Made by a program: the position numbers and the translations under genes
Shown: positions 52,660 to 62,031 of the stretch, piece after piece
How the letters are laid out: each line of letters begins with the position of its first letter
Numbering within the stretch: the first letter of the stretch is position 1
Notes under the pieces: generated by a model
The model's input: the letters and a program-made list of their open reading frames with translations, nothing else
Told to the model about the DNA's origin: nothing
Database searches by the model: none
Assembly (NCBI GenBank): GCA_003213715.1
Contig: QCMN01000003.1
Span: forward strand, 1 to 64,000
DNA: 64,000 bases
DNA from: Pelagibacteraceae bacterium AG-422-B15
GTDB lineage: Bacteria > Pseudomonadota > Alphaproteobacteria > Pelagibacterales > AG-422-B15
Direction of reading: 5' to 3'

Positions 52660-53463
52660 ATGTTTAAAACTGACGATAGGGTCATCCAGATTTGTCTATT
52701 TTTGACTGGCCTAATTTTTATGCTTTATGCAGGAATGATGGCATTTAATACAGGCGCTTTTCTGGACCGATACCCAACTTTTGATAATGATGCAACCAAC
52801 CGATTTTTTGTTGTTTGGTTTGGTTTGAACAACATCATGTTTCTAGCAGGTATTTATTACATGGGCTACAAAGGGCTGGATAAAGGTTACTTTGTTTTCT
52901 TAATACCAGCATCCATTCTCAATATTGTATGGATAGTTATGTCACATCAGGCAACTGGTGGTGAAAACTATACAGGCCTAACAATGGTATCAATTGGATT
53001 GTTATTAACTTTAATTGCTAGATATAGATCAGGCATGCCATTTTCATGGCAAAAAGCTGATACAGCATGGGGAACATCTGACGGATTAGCTAAAGCGGGT
53101 CTTTATGGTTTATTAATTCTTCAGGTACTTGTCGTTATTGGATATTTCGTTGATCCAAATAGTCTAATGAACAACAACCCAGATCTTACAGTAACAACTC
53201 AGGGCAGTCACTTTGCACTTGGCTTATTCTTTTTAAGTCTCTGCGTAATATTAGCACTTGTTTATCAATACTATGTTGGATTTAGCGGAGTTCTATTATC
53301 AATGGGACAAGTGTGGCAAACAATTTTTATGTCAATACTGTTAGCGAATGTGCTTACGGCTCAGGGTGATATGAGTCAGGGAGATCCATTGCTTGCTTTG
53401 GGCATAACACTTGGTTTTATTTTAAACACAACGGTATTTTTCCGTTTACAAAAATCATTTTAA
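52660..53463 (+). CDS. Polytopic membrane protein, unknown (eight helices)
   Basis: A 267-aa protein, start ATG 52660 after the SD AAAAGGGG. It has two sets of about four helices, each beginning with a short DDR or FDND-type lead and ending in a helix. A Trp-rich loop (MPFSWQKADTAWGTSDGLAKAG, about 127-148) links the two sets. It resembles DUF4345-like helical bundles, but the match is not certain. The next gene (4 helices) may be a half-size relative. Confidence 0.6.
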   Translation: MFKTDDRVIQICLFLTGLIFMLYAGMMAFNTGAFLDRYPTFDNDATNRFFVVWFGLNNIMFLAGIYYMGYKGLDKGYFVFLIPASILNIVWIVMSHQATGGENYTGLTMVSIGLLLTLIARYRSGMPFSWQKADTAWGTSDGLAKAGLYGLLILQVLVVIGYFVDPNSLMNNNPDLTVTTQGSHFALGLFFLSLCVILALVYQYYVGFSGVLLSMGQVWQTIFMSILLANVLTAQGDMSQGDPLLALGITLGFILNTTVFFRLQKSF

Positions 53464-53472
53464 GGAGGAGTT

Positions 53473-53886
53473 ATGATTAAAATTGAAGATAATGTATCTG
53501 TAGTACTCTTATCAGCAATGCTGGTTACGTTCTTAATTTTTGGATTTATTCATGTGTTTACGCCTCTGGCAACAACTTTTTGGATAGGTCTTGGAAATGA
53601 ACAGGCACCTGATGAAAACTTGTTAATTATGATGAGGAATTTCGGATGGATGTTTCTTATTTATGCAATAGGACTGGTAATGGTGCTTACATCTCCAAAG
53701 GATGAAAGTGCTGTGTTCATAAGAGTAATTGTTGTGCTGCAATTTATAATGTCACTTAGAATGTTCTTTTTTTATGCAGAAGGAACTATGACTGATGCAA
53801 CTCCAGTGGTTGTTTCGGTTATTGGCTTTATAGTTGCCTCAATCGTAATGAGACGATTGGGATTAAATAAAGGAACAACAATTTAA
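53473..53886 (+). CDS. Four-helix membrane protein, unknown
   Basis: A 137-aa protein starting 9 bp after the previous gene (SD AAGGAGGAG). Helices lie at about 10-30, 52-72, 80-100 and 107-127. The start IKIEDNVSVVLLSAMLVTFLIFG and the shape resemble one half of the upstream protein, so the pair may form a complex. No function known. The gene ends just before a hairpin terminator. Confidence 0.6.
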   Translation: MIKIEDNVSVVLLSAMLVTFLIFGFIHVFTPLATTFWIGLGNEQAPDENLLIMMRNFGWMFLIYAIGLVMVLTSPKDESAVFIRVIVVLQFIMSLRMFFFYAEGTMTDATPVVVSVIGFIVASIVMRRLGLNKGTTI

Positions 53887-53897
53887 TAATCCTTTTT

Positions 53898-53929
53898 TTT
53901 GAAGGCCCACTCTAAGTCGGGCCTTCAAA
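53898..53929 (+). terminator. Probable terminator after the 52660-53886 gene pair
   Basis: Stem TTTGAAGGCCC/GGGCCTTCAAA (11 bp) around the ten-base loop ACTCTAAGTC. The T tract precedes the hairpin and only TTATTA follows, so it is a strong hairpin but not a canonical T-tailed terminator. Confidence 0.6.
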
Positions 53930-54239
53930 TTATTACTAAAAACCATTGAATAAATTTGACTCTAGGCGATCAGATCTTCTTTTTTCTGCTTATTGTACAA
54001 ATGTCATTAATTGAAATAAGAGAAGAACTTCCCCATTTATATTTGGAAGGGTGGAGGATTAAATGAGGAAGTTCAGTCTTCTGTCTAGTTACTCAACGCT
54101 TAAATTCTAATTTTTAATTTTGTCATAAAAATTACAAGAATATTAAAATTTTATGACAGATTTCTAGAAAGTATAGCTTAACAAATCTTTCATAAATTAT
54201 TGATAATGTAATGATTATTGATTCTTTTTTACCAAATTT
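53930..54239. other. 310-bp intergenic region with small leader-like ORFs and a PhoB-like site
   Basis: No gene of normal size is present. It holds two tiny overlapping frames: 54001-54066 (21 codons) and 54063-54110 (15 codons, MRKFSLL..., with a strong GGAGG at 54053-54057). The 8-bp inverted repeat GAACTTCC/GGAAGTTC brackets them. Next comes the TGTCATAAAA inverted pair (54121-54158). The region is the 5' leader of plcP and may carry a leader peptide, a structured RNA or regulatory sites. Confidence 0.5.
54121..54158. promoter_or_regulatory. Inverted TGTCATAAAA pair upstream of plcP, possible PhoB site
   Basis: TGTCATAAAA (54121-54130) and TTTTATGACA (54149-54158) are perfect inverted copies separated by 18 bp. 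TGTCATAAAA equals half of the Pho box consensus (CTGTCATAAA). A typical Pho box is a direct repeat, so the arrangement is unusual, but the downstream gene (plcP) is PhoB-controlled in related bacteria. Confidence 0.45.
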
Positions 54240-55058
54240 ATGGTCAACGAAAAAAATAATGTTATTCCTCTCTTAAAATATCGTTCCATATTTATTTCAG
54301 ATATTCATTTAGGGTCAAAAGGCTGTCAAGCTGAACAGTTGCTTGATTTTTTAAAAAATACCAGATCAGATTACCTATACTTAGTTGGAGATATTATAGA
54401 TGGGTGGCGACTTAAAAATAGATGGTACTGGCCACAAAGTCACAGTGATGTAATACAAAAAATTCTAAGAAAAGCACGACATGGAACTAAAGTGTTTTAT
54501 GTATCAGGAAATCATGATGAGCTTGTTAGAAAATTTGTGCCAATAACACTAGGCGAAATTAGAGTAGTTAATGAAATCAAACATAAGACAGTAGATGGAT
54601 CTGAATATCTTATACTGCATGGAGACAAATTTGACTCAATTATCAATATCGCACCCTGGTTAGCCCATCTTGGCGCTAGCGCATACGATTTAGCTTTATG
54701 GCTAAATAGAAGATTTAATCAATTAAGATTATTATTGGGTTTGAAATATTGGTCGCTTTCAAAGTATCTGAAATTAAAAGTAAAAAATGCTGTTTCTTAC
54801 ATTAATAAGTACGAAGAAATAGTTGCAGGTTATGCAAAAAAGAAAAATCTAAAAGGAGTTATTTGCGGACATATTCATCATGCTTCACATCGAATAATAA
54901 ATGGAGTTCATTACTATAATGATGGGGACTGGGTAGAAAGTTGCTCCTTTATGATAGAAAATTTTGATGGATCAATGGAAATTCTTTTTTGGAAAGATAT
55001 CGTTGAAAAGTATGAAATTTTGAACAAACATAAGGACTCCGTAAAGGTATTAAGTTAA
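54240..55058 (+). CDS. plcP: PlcP-type phospholipase C (metallophosphoesterase)
   Basis: A 272-aa metallophosphoesterase related to LpxH. Metal motifs are present: SDIHLG, VGDIIDGW, SGNHDE, LHGDKFD and CGHIHH. In marine alphaproteobacteria PlcP removes phosphorylated head groups from phosphatidylglycerol and phosphatidylethanolamine so that diacylglycerol can be reused for phosphorus-free lipids. The next gene (agt) abuts the stop with no gap, which strongly supports the PlcP assignment over LpxH. Confidence 0.87.
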   Translation: MVNEKNNVIPLLKYRSIFISDIHLGSKGCQAEQLLDFLKNTRSDYLYLVGDIIDGWRLKNRWYWPQSHSDVIQKILRKARHGTKVFYVSGNHDELVRKFVPITLGEIRVVNEIKHKTVDGSEYLILHGDKFDSIINIAPWLAHLGASAYDLALWLNRRFNQLRLLLGLKYWSLSKYLKLKVKNAVSYINKYEEIVAGYAKKKNLKGVICGHIHHASHRIINGVHYYNDGDWVESCSFMIENFDGSMEILFWKDIVEKYEILNKHKDSVKVLS

Positions 55059-56066
55059 TTGAAAATACTCATCGCATCAGACGCATGGCTACCTCAAATA
55101 AATGGTGTTGTTAGAACTTATCAAACACTTGGTGATAAACTTACAAGTCAAGGACATGAGGTTAGGTACATAACTCCAGATAAATTTATTACAATTCCAC
55201 TGATTATTTATCCTGAAATAAAACTTGCGATTAATCATTGGTTCAAAATTGGCGTGATCATTGAGAAGTTTAAGCCTGACTTTATACACGTTGCTACAGA
55301 GGGACCTATCGGCTTAGCGGTTAGGAATTATTGTTCAAAGAATAATTATGCGTTTACAACATCGTATTGTACAAAATTTCCTGAATATATAAACACGATG
55401 GCTAAGATACCTGTATCTTTTACATATAAAATTTTGAAATGGTTTCACAAAAATTCTAGCGCAGTAATGGTATCCTCTGACTCAATTATAGATGAACTTA
55501 ATTCACATGGAATTAAAAGAACAGTTAAATGGTCCAGGGGTGTTGATATTGAAGCCTTTCATCCGAAAAAAAAGATTGATCTCAAATTAGAAAAACCAAT
55601 TTATTTATATGTAGGAAGAATATCTAAGGAAAAATCGCTAGAGGATTTTCTTAAATTAAATTTAAAAGGTACAAAATTGCTTGTAGGTGATGGACCCTCT
55701 AAGAAAAAACTAGAAAAAAAATATACTGATGCAGTTTTTGTAGGAGCGAAGAAAGGAAGTGAACTGGCCCAGTACTATGCATCTTCAGATATTTTTGTAT
55801 TTCCAAGTAAAACAGATACGTTTGGAATGGTCATGATTGAGGCTCTCGCCAGTGGACTTCCCGTGGCCGCATATCCTGTTCCAGGTCCAATTGATGTTTT
55901 TGATAATTTTAAACATAATTGTCTTGATCATAATTTAATTAATTCAATTGATAAGGCGAGAAAAGTGAGTCGTACAGATTGTATAAATCATAGTAAAAAA
56001 TTTGATTGGCATGAGGTTTCTAAGCTGTTTTTGTCACATCAAACTGCATCACGCGTTGCAAAATAA
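55059..56066 (+). CDS. agt: Agt-type glycosyltransferase (phosphate-free glycolipid synthesis)
   Basis: A GT4/GT-B glycosyltransferase, 335 aa, TTG start directly after the plcP stop. N-terminal ASDAWLPQINGVVRTYQTL, EGPIGLAVRNYC, SVSSDSII-type loop and the C-terminal donor site GRISKEKSLEDF, VGDGPSKK and FPSKTDTFGMVMIEALASGLPV are clear. In the PlcP-Agt system it adds glucose or glucuronate to diacylglycerol made by PlcP, replacing phospholipid under phosphate starvation. The precise sugar cannot be read from the sequence. Confidence 0.85.
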   Translation: MKILIASDAWLPQINGVVRTYQTLGDKLTSQGHEVRYITPDKFITIPLIIYPEIKLAINHWFKIGVIIEKFKPDFIHVATEGPIGLAVRNYCSKNNYAFTTSYCTKFPEYINTMAKIPVSFTYKILKWFHKNSSAVMVSSDSIIDELNSHGIKRTVKWSRGVDIEAFHPKKKIDLKLEKPIYLYVGRISKEKSLEDFLKLNLKGTKLLVGDGPSKKKLEKKYTDAVFVGAKKGSELAQYYASSDIFVFPSKTDTFGMVMIEALASGLPVAAYPVPGPIDVFDNFKHNCLDHNLINSIDKARKVSRTDCINHSKKFDWHEVSKLFLSHQTASRVAK

Positions 56067-56346
56067 CAACACTTCAAAAAAATTTTTTTATACAGTAATC
56101 ATCTTAATGAATTAGAAATAAAAAATTAATAATCAGAAATTAAATTGAAATAATTTTGAAATAAAAAAAACACGTTGAAACATATAAAAAAATAAACTGT
56201 TATATAATTTTAACGAAATTGAAATAATATTAATTTATCTGAAACAAAATTTTAAAAGACCTTAATAATTGTTAAAATTTACTTAACTAAAATTTTATAA
56301 AATCTCATGTATGACTTCATTTATTAATTAATTAATGGAGTAATTT

Positions 56347-57279
56347 ATGAATAACAAAATCTTAAGTGCGACGACTGCACTTGCAAGTATAATGGCTCTT
56401 TCAAGTGCGCAAGCAGATATAACTGTTGGCGGTACTTTTAATGGCTTGTGGGGAACTGGAGACTCTTACGCGTCTCAGGAAAGAATATCAATTACAGAAT
56501 CAGCATACGTGACTTACACAGATACATTAGACAATGGTATGGGTATAGAAGGTGTCATGGCTTACGAATCTGGTGGAGGTGGTGATTTTGATATTTCATT
56601 CATTTCTGACATGGGCACAGTTTCTTTTGGTAATGGTCTCTCAGGCGGCCCCGTTGATAGTATGGATAGCCACCCTGTAAAATCATCATTTGCAAGCTCA
56701 AGAAAATTACCTCAAGGCTTAAGCGCTGATTATGAAGATGGTGACGGCGTTACTGGTGCAGCAGGTTTTGATGATAGCAACCAAATTGTCTATACATCCC
56801 CTAAAATAAATGGATTTACTGTTAAAGCGGGTATCGGATTTGGAACAACGGCTGGTTATGACGACATAATGGCTTATTCAATATCAGGAAAGATCGCTGG
56901 TTTTTCAGTTAAAGGAGGCATTGTCGATGAAGGCAATACGGACTCTAGAACTGGAGATGAAAACTACATGATTGGTATTAAAGCACCTAAGCTTGCAGGT
57001 TACACAATCGGTTATGGTCTATACGACTCGGATAGTGGTGACAGCTATACAGTTATAGGAGTTAAAACGCCAAAGATTCCTGGATTGGATGCAACATTTC
57101 AATACGAGTATTTTGATGTCGATAATACTGGCTCAACGGCTGATGACGATGGCTCAATTGCTTCCTTGCAAAAGTCATTCGGTGGAGGTGTAAAAGCTTC
57201 AATTGAATATCATGTTGCTTCTGTGGGCTCAAATGCGGATGTTGAAAACTTCTTCATTGGCTACAAAATTGGCTTTTAA
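56347..57279 (+). CDS. Outer-membrane porin
   Basis: A 310-aa porin of the alphaproteobacterial type: signal peptide (about 1-23, SSAQA), start of the barrel DITVGGTFNGLW, many Gly/Asp-rich short strands (for example DFDISFISDMGTVSFGNGL, FTVKAGIGFGTTAGYDDIMAYSISGK) and a C-terminal FFIGYKIGF with the terminal Phe needed for BamA recognition. Being next to plcP-agt and near pho genes suggests a phosphate-starvation porin, an inference from position. The 280-bp leader is very AT-rich with no other clear element. Confidence 0.88.
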   Translation: MNNKILSATTALASIMALSSAQADITVGGTFNGLWGTGDSYASQERISITESAYVTYTDTLDNGMGIEGVMAYESGGGGDFDISFISDMGTVSFGNGLSGGPVDSMDSHPVKSSFASSRKLPQGLSADYEDGDGVTGAAGFDDSNQIVYTSPKINGFTVKAGIGFGTTAGYDDIMAYSISGKIAGFSVKGGIVDEGNTDSRTGDENYMIGIKAPKLAGYTIGYGLYDSDSGDSYTVIGVKTPKIPGLDATFQYEYFDVDNTGSTADDDGSIASLQKSFGGGVKASIEYHVASVGSNADVENFFIGYKIGF

Positions 57280-57316
57280 CTAACTGTTTCAATCCTTTCA
57301 AGTTAGTTGATCATGG

Positions 57317-57347
57317 TAACCAGAGTGCAAATATTGCACTCTGGTTA
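57317..57347 (+). terminator. Strong intrinsic terminator of the porin gene
   Basis: A 14-bp perfect stem TAACCAGAGTGCAA/TTGCACTCTGGTTA with a three-base ATA loop, followed by TTTTAAT. It begins 37 bp after the porin stop. Confidence 0.92.
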
Positions 57348-57387
57348 TTTTAATAAATGTGTAACAATCTTGTAATATTAATAAGTA

Positions 57388-57885
57388 ATGAAAGCGTATT
57401 TTTTCTTCATTTTTACTTTAGTCACTCTCACTAACTGCGCTCAACTTCCATTAACTATAGAAAGAGCAGACTCTGTCCATATAAGAGGAGAAGACGCAGT
57501 AAATCCTAACTCAAGGGGGATAAGCCTTAATAAATGGATAAAAGATGAAATAGGTAAATCACTCTCAATCAACAATGACAATTTAATCAATAATAAAGAA
57601 AAGTTATGGAAGGCTTCACTTGCAAAGTTGTCATTCATGCCTGTGTTGGAAGCCAACAAAGAAGACTACTTTATATTGACTGATTGGTTTTCAATTGAAA
57701 AAGATATAAACAGCCGTATTAAAATTGATGTCTATATTGTTGGTGATGATTTAACAGCAGATTCCTTAGACATAAGAATATTCATTCAAGAATTAAAAAA
57801 TAATAATTGGATAAAATCATCCTCCGATAACGATGTATTAATAAAAATTCAAAATAGTATAATTGATTACGCTGCATCAATATAA
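57388..57885 (+). CDS. DUF3576-like lipoprotein
   Basis: A 165-aa lipoprotein: signal with lipobox LTNC (Cys17). The family signature EDAVNPNSRGISLNKWIKDEIGKSLS and KLWKASLAKLSFMPVLEANKEDYFILTDWF match the alphaproteobacterial DUF3576 family. Function unknown, envelope-related. TGTAAC and TGTAAT repeat with an 11-bp step (57360-57376) just upstream, a weak Pho-like pattern that is too close to the ATG for a promoter element. Confidence 0.82.
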   Translation: MKAYFFFIFTLVTLTNCAQLPLTIERADSVHIRGEDAVNPNSRGISLNKWIKDEIGKSLSINNDNLINNKEKLWKASLAKLSFMPVLEANKEDYFILTDWFSIEKDINSRIKIDVYIVGDDLTADSLDIRIFIQELKNNNWIKSSSDNDVLIKIQNSIIDYAASI

Positions 57886-57886
57886 T

Positions 57887-58402
57887 CTATAAGAATCTAG
57901 GTCGAACAAAATCTGTAACTTTAAATGAATTATATTTTAAATCACTCCAATCTTTTAAATCAGATTTGAGTATTGCAAGACTTCCAGTTGGAAATTTATT
58001 TTTAATATTTAAATATTTTTCATCTTTGGTGGGTACACTTAAATCCATTGTTAAATTACGAATTGTGGGCTCATGATTAACGATTAAAATATTTGAATAA
58101 TTATTTTCAGTGTTTTTGATTAAGTCAAAAAGGTAGATTTCGTCACATAAATACAATTTATTGCTAAAAACAACCTTCGAAGTTGCCTTTAGTATTTTTC
58201 CAATAACTAAATTAAATGTATCAACAGTTCTTCTTGCAGATGAAACATAGGAAATATCTGGTATTATTTTTTTTTGTGAAAGAAATGTTTCAATTTTGTT
58301 ACAATTGTTTTTTCCTCTATTAGAAAGAGGTCTCTCATAATCATTTAAACTAGGATCATCCCAACTTGATTTAGCGTGTCTCAATAGATATAAATGCTTC
58401 AT
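57887..58402 (-). CDS. SixA-like histidine phosphatase
   Basis: A 171-aa protein of the histidine phosphatase superfamily. Start ATG 58402: YLLRHAKSSWDD carries the RHG-type phosphohistidine motif, SSARRTVDTF is next, and the second His is in VNHEPTIRNL. SixA removes phosphate from phosphohistidine in signalling proteins, and it can also hydrolyse small phosphoesters. The gene is convergent with the DUF3576 gene (1 bp) and its start is 10 bp from the divergent ppk. Confidence 0.85.
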   Translation of the reverse strand: MKHLYLLRHAKSSWDDPSLNDYERPLSNRGKNNCNKIETFLSQKKIIPDISYVSSARRTVDTFNLVIGKILKATSKVVFSNKLYLCDEIYLFDLIKNTENNYSNILIVNHEPTIRNLTMDLSVPTKDEKYLNIKNKFPTGSLAILKSDLKDWSDLKYNSFKVTDFVRPRFL

Positions 58403-58412
58403 CACTCTAATA

Positions 58413-60542
58413 ATGATAAGAAAAAATACATATTCAGACAATAAGTTCTTAAACAGAGAATTATCATGGCTTCTTTTTAACCAAAGAGTTTTAGATGAGG
58501 CTAATGATGCTAAAGTGCCGTTAATCGAAAGAGTTAATTTTCTCTCAATTTCTGCAAGTAATCTGGACGAATTTTATATGGTAAGAATACCAAGTCTTTT
58601 GGATGAAATAGAAAATAATCCAAACAAAATAAGCCATGACGGCATGACTGGACATCAGCAATTAAAAGCAGCACAAAATGCATCTGCAAAAATATTTAAG
58701 AGTCAGGATGTTTCTTTTAGAAAGCTTGTTAGAGAATTAAATGCAGAAAAAATAATTCATATTACGCCTAATAAATTAAATATAAGATTGAGAAAAAATC
58801 TAAAGAAACTTTTTAATGAAGAAATACTGCCTATATTAACGCCAATTTCAATTGACCCAGTACATCCATTTCCATTTATTCCAAATGAAGGACTGTGTAT
58901 TTCATTGAGTTTAGTGGCAGGAGGTTCAAATAAACCGTTTAATTCGGTAATCATTGTTCCGCGAGCATTAAACAGACTTGTGTTTATTCAAGAAGGTAAA
59001 AAAGAATACTATTTATTTGTTGAAGATATTATTAGATATTTTTTTAAAGATCTATTCCCAAATTCTAAATTGTTGGATAGTGCAATATTCAGAGTTATAA
59101 GAGACAGTGATATCGATTACGAATATGAGGATGATGAAGATGTTATAAAATACTTTGAAAAAGCATTAACAAAAAGAAAAAGAGGGGAAATAGTAAGGCT
59201 AGAAATTTTAAAAAATATATCATCTAAAAAGAAAAACTTTTTAAAAAAAAATTTGAATCTTAAAGATGCGCAAGTCATTGCTCTATCAAAGCATGTTGGT
59301 TTACAAGATTTATCGCAGATTCATAATTTAAATAGACCAAAATTAAAATTTAAAAAATTTATTTCAAGACCTGTTGAAAGGTTAAAGCAATTTGATAATA
59401 ATTGTTTTGCTGCCATCAGATCAAAAGATTTTGTTGTCCATCATCCATATGAAACTTTTGATGTCGTTGTTGATTATTTAAATCAGGCCGCTATAGATCC
59501 AAAAGTAGTAGCAATTAAACAAACGATTTACAGAACCACTGCTGATAGTCCAATTATAAAAGCCCTTACAAAAGCAGCAGATAACGGTAAGAGTGTTACA
59601 GCTGTTGTTGAGATAAAAGCAAGATTTGATGAGGAATCTAATTTAGCTCTTGCCAATCAAATGGAGAAATCAGGAGTTCAAATTGTATACGGTTTTGCTC
59701 AATTGAAGACGCACGCAAAGGCAAGCCTAATTATCAGAAGAGAAGCAGGCAAATTAAAAAGCTATGTACATGTTGGCACAGGAAACTATCATCCAAAAAA
59801 CGCTAAAACTTATGAAGACCTGTCATTATTTACAGCAGATGAAAAAATCTGCAAAGATATTGAAAGAATCTTTAATTACATGACTGGGTATGCTTCTCCA
59901 ATGAAATTAAATGATATAGTGCTCTCTCCACCCGCAATGCGAAATCAAATTAATGCAATGATTGATAATGAAATTAAAAATGCAAAGAAAAGTAAACCAT
60001 CTGGTATCTGGCTTAAAATGAACTCTTTGGTTGACCCTCAAATGATCTCCAAGCTTTATGAGGCTTCTGCAGCGGGAGTAAGAATTGAATTGTTCATTAG
60101 AGGAATTTGCTGCTTAAGACCAGGAGTTAAAAAACTTTCTGAAAATATTGTTGTTAAAAGTATCATTGGCCGGTATTTAGAGCATGCTAGAATCTTCTGT
60201 TTTGCAAACGAATCTAATATACCATCAAAAAACAACACCGTTTTAATTGGGTCAGCTGATCTTATGCCTAGAAATCTGGATAGAAGAGTTGAAATATTAA
60301 CCCCCATAAAGAACTCCACTGTCCATGAGCAAATATTGAATCAAATAATGGTTGCCAATTTCCTAGATAATGAGCAAACGTGGATAATGAACGATGATGG
60401 CACATATAAAAGAGTTAAACAAAAAGGTAAGACGTTTAATGCACATAAATACTTCATGTCAAATCCAAGTTTGTCAGGTAGAGGAAAATTAAAAGGAAAT
60501 AGAAAGCCTAAGAAACTACTCTCTCTGATGCATTATGAATAA
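58413..60542 (+). CDS. ppk: Polyphosphate kinase 1
   Basis: Makes polyphosphate from ATP. It is complete at 709 aa: N-terminal FLNRELSWLLFNQRVLDEA (about 12-30), LTPISIDPVHPFPF, the catalytic His region QLKTHAKASLIIRRE with the autophosphorylated His, YVHVGTGNYHP and LEHARIFCF with the second conserved His, and NLDRRVEILTP. The start is 10 bp from the divergent sixA-like start, so both promoters must overlap the other gene. It overlaps ppx by 8 bp. Confidence 0.96.
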   Translation: MIRKNTYSDNKFLNRELSWLLFNQRVLDEANDAKVPLIERVNFLSISASNLDEFYMVRIPSLLDEIENNPNKISHDGMTGHQQLKAAQNASAKIFKSQDVSFRKLVRELNAEKIIHITPNKLNIRLRKNLKKLFNEEILPILTPISIDPVHPFPFIPNEGLCISLSLVAGGSNKPFNSVIIVPRALNRLVFIQEGKKEYYLFVEDIIRYFFKDLFPNSKLLDSAIFRVIRDSDIDYEYEDDEDVIKYFEKALTKRKRGEIVRLEILKNISSKKKNFLKKNLNLKDAQVIALSKHVGLQDLSQIHNLNRPKLKFKKFISRPVERLKQFDNNCFAAIRSKDFVVHHPYETFDVVVDYLNQAAIDPKVVAIKQTIYRTTADSPIIKALTKAADNGKSVTAVVEIKARFDEESNLALANQMEKSGVQIVYGFAQLKTHAKASLIIRREAGKLKSYVHVGTGNYHPKNAKTYEDLSLFTADEKICKDIERIFNYMTGYASPMKLNDIVLSPPAMRNQINAMIDNEIKNAKKSKPSGIWLKMNSLVDPQMISKLYEASAAGVRIELFIRGICCLRPGVKKLSENIVVKSIIGRYLEHARIFCFANESNIPSKNNTVLIGSADLMPRNLDRRVEILTPIKNSTVHEQILNQIMVANFLDNEQTWIMNDDGTYKRVKQKGKTFNAHKYFMSNPSLSGRGKLKGNRKPKKLLSLMHYE

Positions 60543-62028
60543 TTTAATTCCCAAAAAAAAATTATTTTTTAAAGACGAACGCATTGCAATAATTGATATT
60601 GGCTCTGACACAGTTCGTTTTCAAATTTTTGAAAACTTTAGGTTTAATCAGATAGCTATTTTTAACAAAAAAATTTCATGTGGGCTAGGTAAAGATCTAA
60701 TTAAAAACAATAAGCTTAATAAAGACTCCATAAAAAAAGCAATGAATGCGTTCTATTATATAAAGGAATTGATAGACTCATCAAGTATTAAAAATTATGA
60801 AATATTTGCAACAGAAGCCGTCCGTGTTGCTAAAAATAGAGAGGCATTTATTGCTGATGTAGAAAATATTTTTAAAAAGAAAATACATGTATTAAATGGT
60901 AATGAAGAAGCAAAGTTTTCTGCCATGGGATGTATTGTCGGTCTAAAAAAATCAAGTGGTCTCGTTGCCGATCTCGGCGGTGGCAGCTTAGAACTCGCAG
61001 AAGTTAAAAAGAAAGAAATAATGAATACATTGTCCTTGCCACTAGGTGTTCACAGAGCAAAAACTAAAAATAAAAAAATAATAGAAAAATTCAAAAACTC
61101 TCTACAAAATACTGAATGGCTTAATGAAAATAAGTTTAAAAGGGTAATCCTTACGGGCGGTACGTGGAGAGCTTTAGTTAAATTATATTTTGATAAGTAC
61201 AGCTATCCTCTCAAAGTCATTCATCATTTCAAACCTGATTTTGATAACTTTGTATCGATGCTTGAAGAAGTTTCAAATTTTAAAAAAAAGGACTTGCTAC
61301 AATATTCATTAATTACAAAAGATAAAACACCATTTATACGATACGCAGCCAAGGTCGCGTTGGAAATAATAAATAAGACCTCTGCTAGGCAAGTAGTTAT
61401 TTCATACACAGCTATCAGAGAAGGCTATATTTCTAATAAAATAAACTTAAGCTCAAATAGCGATCCGCTTGAATATCAATCATTAAAAGTTGCTGCAATT
61501 TCTAACGAATTAAATCCTAGCACCGTAAATTATGAGAATATTAAATTATTCACAAATAATTTTTTTAAAAGAAAATCCTATTTAAATAAAAGAATAAGAG
61601 TGTCCTCTATAAGTTATTTATCAACGGGAGACAGTATAGCTCGTGACGAGAGGGGATTGTTTGTATTTAAACAAATATTAAAATCAGAAATATTAAAGTT
61701 TAGCCATTCTGACAGAGTTACACTCGCTACTGTTATTTATGTTTTTCACAATGGAATAGATCTAAATGAGATAAATGATTATAGAAAAGTTATAAATAAA
61801 AATAAATTATTAAGCAGTATTGAGCTTGGATTATTCTTAAGAATTGTATATGAAATTGGAAAATTATCTAATTTTAATTACAGCAATATCAGTATTTATG
61901 TAAAAGATTCAAATTTGATATTTTCTATCCCAAAAAACTATTCAGAACTTTTAAACAGTAGATTTAATAAATTTATTTTAATGCTTTCAAAGCACAAAAA
62001 ATTATCACAAAAGATTATATTTGTTTAA
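60535..62028 (+). CDS. ppx: Exopolyphosphatase / guanosine pentaphosphatase family
   Basis: A 497-aa Ppx/GppA protein with the ASKHA phosphatase motifs AIIDIGSDTVRFQIF, ATEAVRVAKN, LNGNEEAKFSAMG, LVADLGGGSLELAEV and LPLGVHRAK. The C-terminal helical domain (about 320-497) is a longer, divergent HD-like region, as in Alphaproteobacteria. It overlaps ppk by 8 bp, so polyphosphate making and breaking are encoded together. It could also cleave pppGpp. Confidence 0.92.
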   Translation: MNNLIPKKKLFFKDERIAIIDIGSDTVRFQIFENFRFNQIAIFNKKISCGLGKDLIKNNKLNKDSIKKAMNAFYYIKELIDSSSIKNYEIFATEAVRVAKNREAFIADVENIFKKKIHVLNGNEEAKFSAMGCIVGLKKSSGLVADLGGGSLELAEVKKKEIMNTLSLPLGVHRAKTKNKKIIEKFKNSLQNTEWLNENKFKRVILTGGTWRALVKLYFDKYSYPLKVIHHFKPDFDNFVSMLEEVSNFKKKDLLQYSLITKDKTPFIRYAAKVALEIINKTSARQVVISYTAIREGYISNKINLSSNSDPLEYQSLKVAAISNELNPSTVNYENIKLFTNNFFKRKSYLNKRIRVSSISYLSTGDSIARDERGLFVFKQILKSEILKFSHSDRVTLATVIYVFHNGIDLNEINDYRKVINKNKLLSSIELGLFLRIVYEIGKLSNFNYSNISIYVKDSNLIFSIPKNYSELLNSRFNKFILMLSKHKKLSQKIIFV

Positions 62029-62031
62029 TCA

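Noticed and set aside
56067-56346. Pho box in the porin leader
   Set aside because: CTGTTATATAA occurs, but no second repeat follows at 11 bp; very AT-rich DNA gives such hits by chance.
57359-57380. Pho box before the DUF3576 lipoprotein
   Set aside because: TGTAAC/TGTAAT repeat with the right step, but only 11 bp before the ATG, leaving no room for a -10 box and leader.
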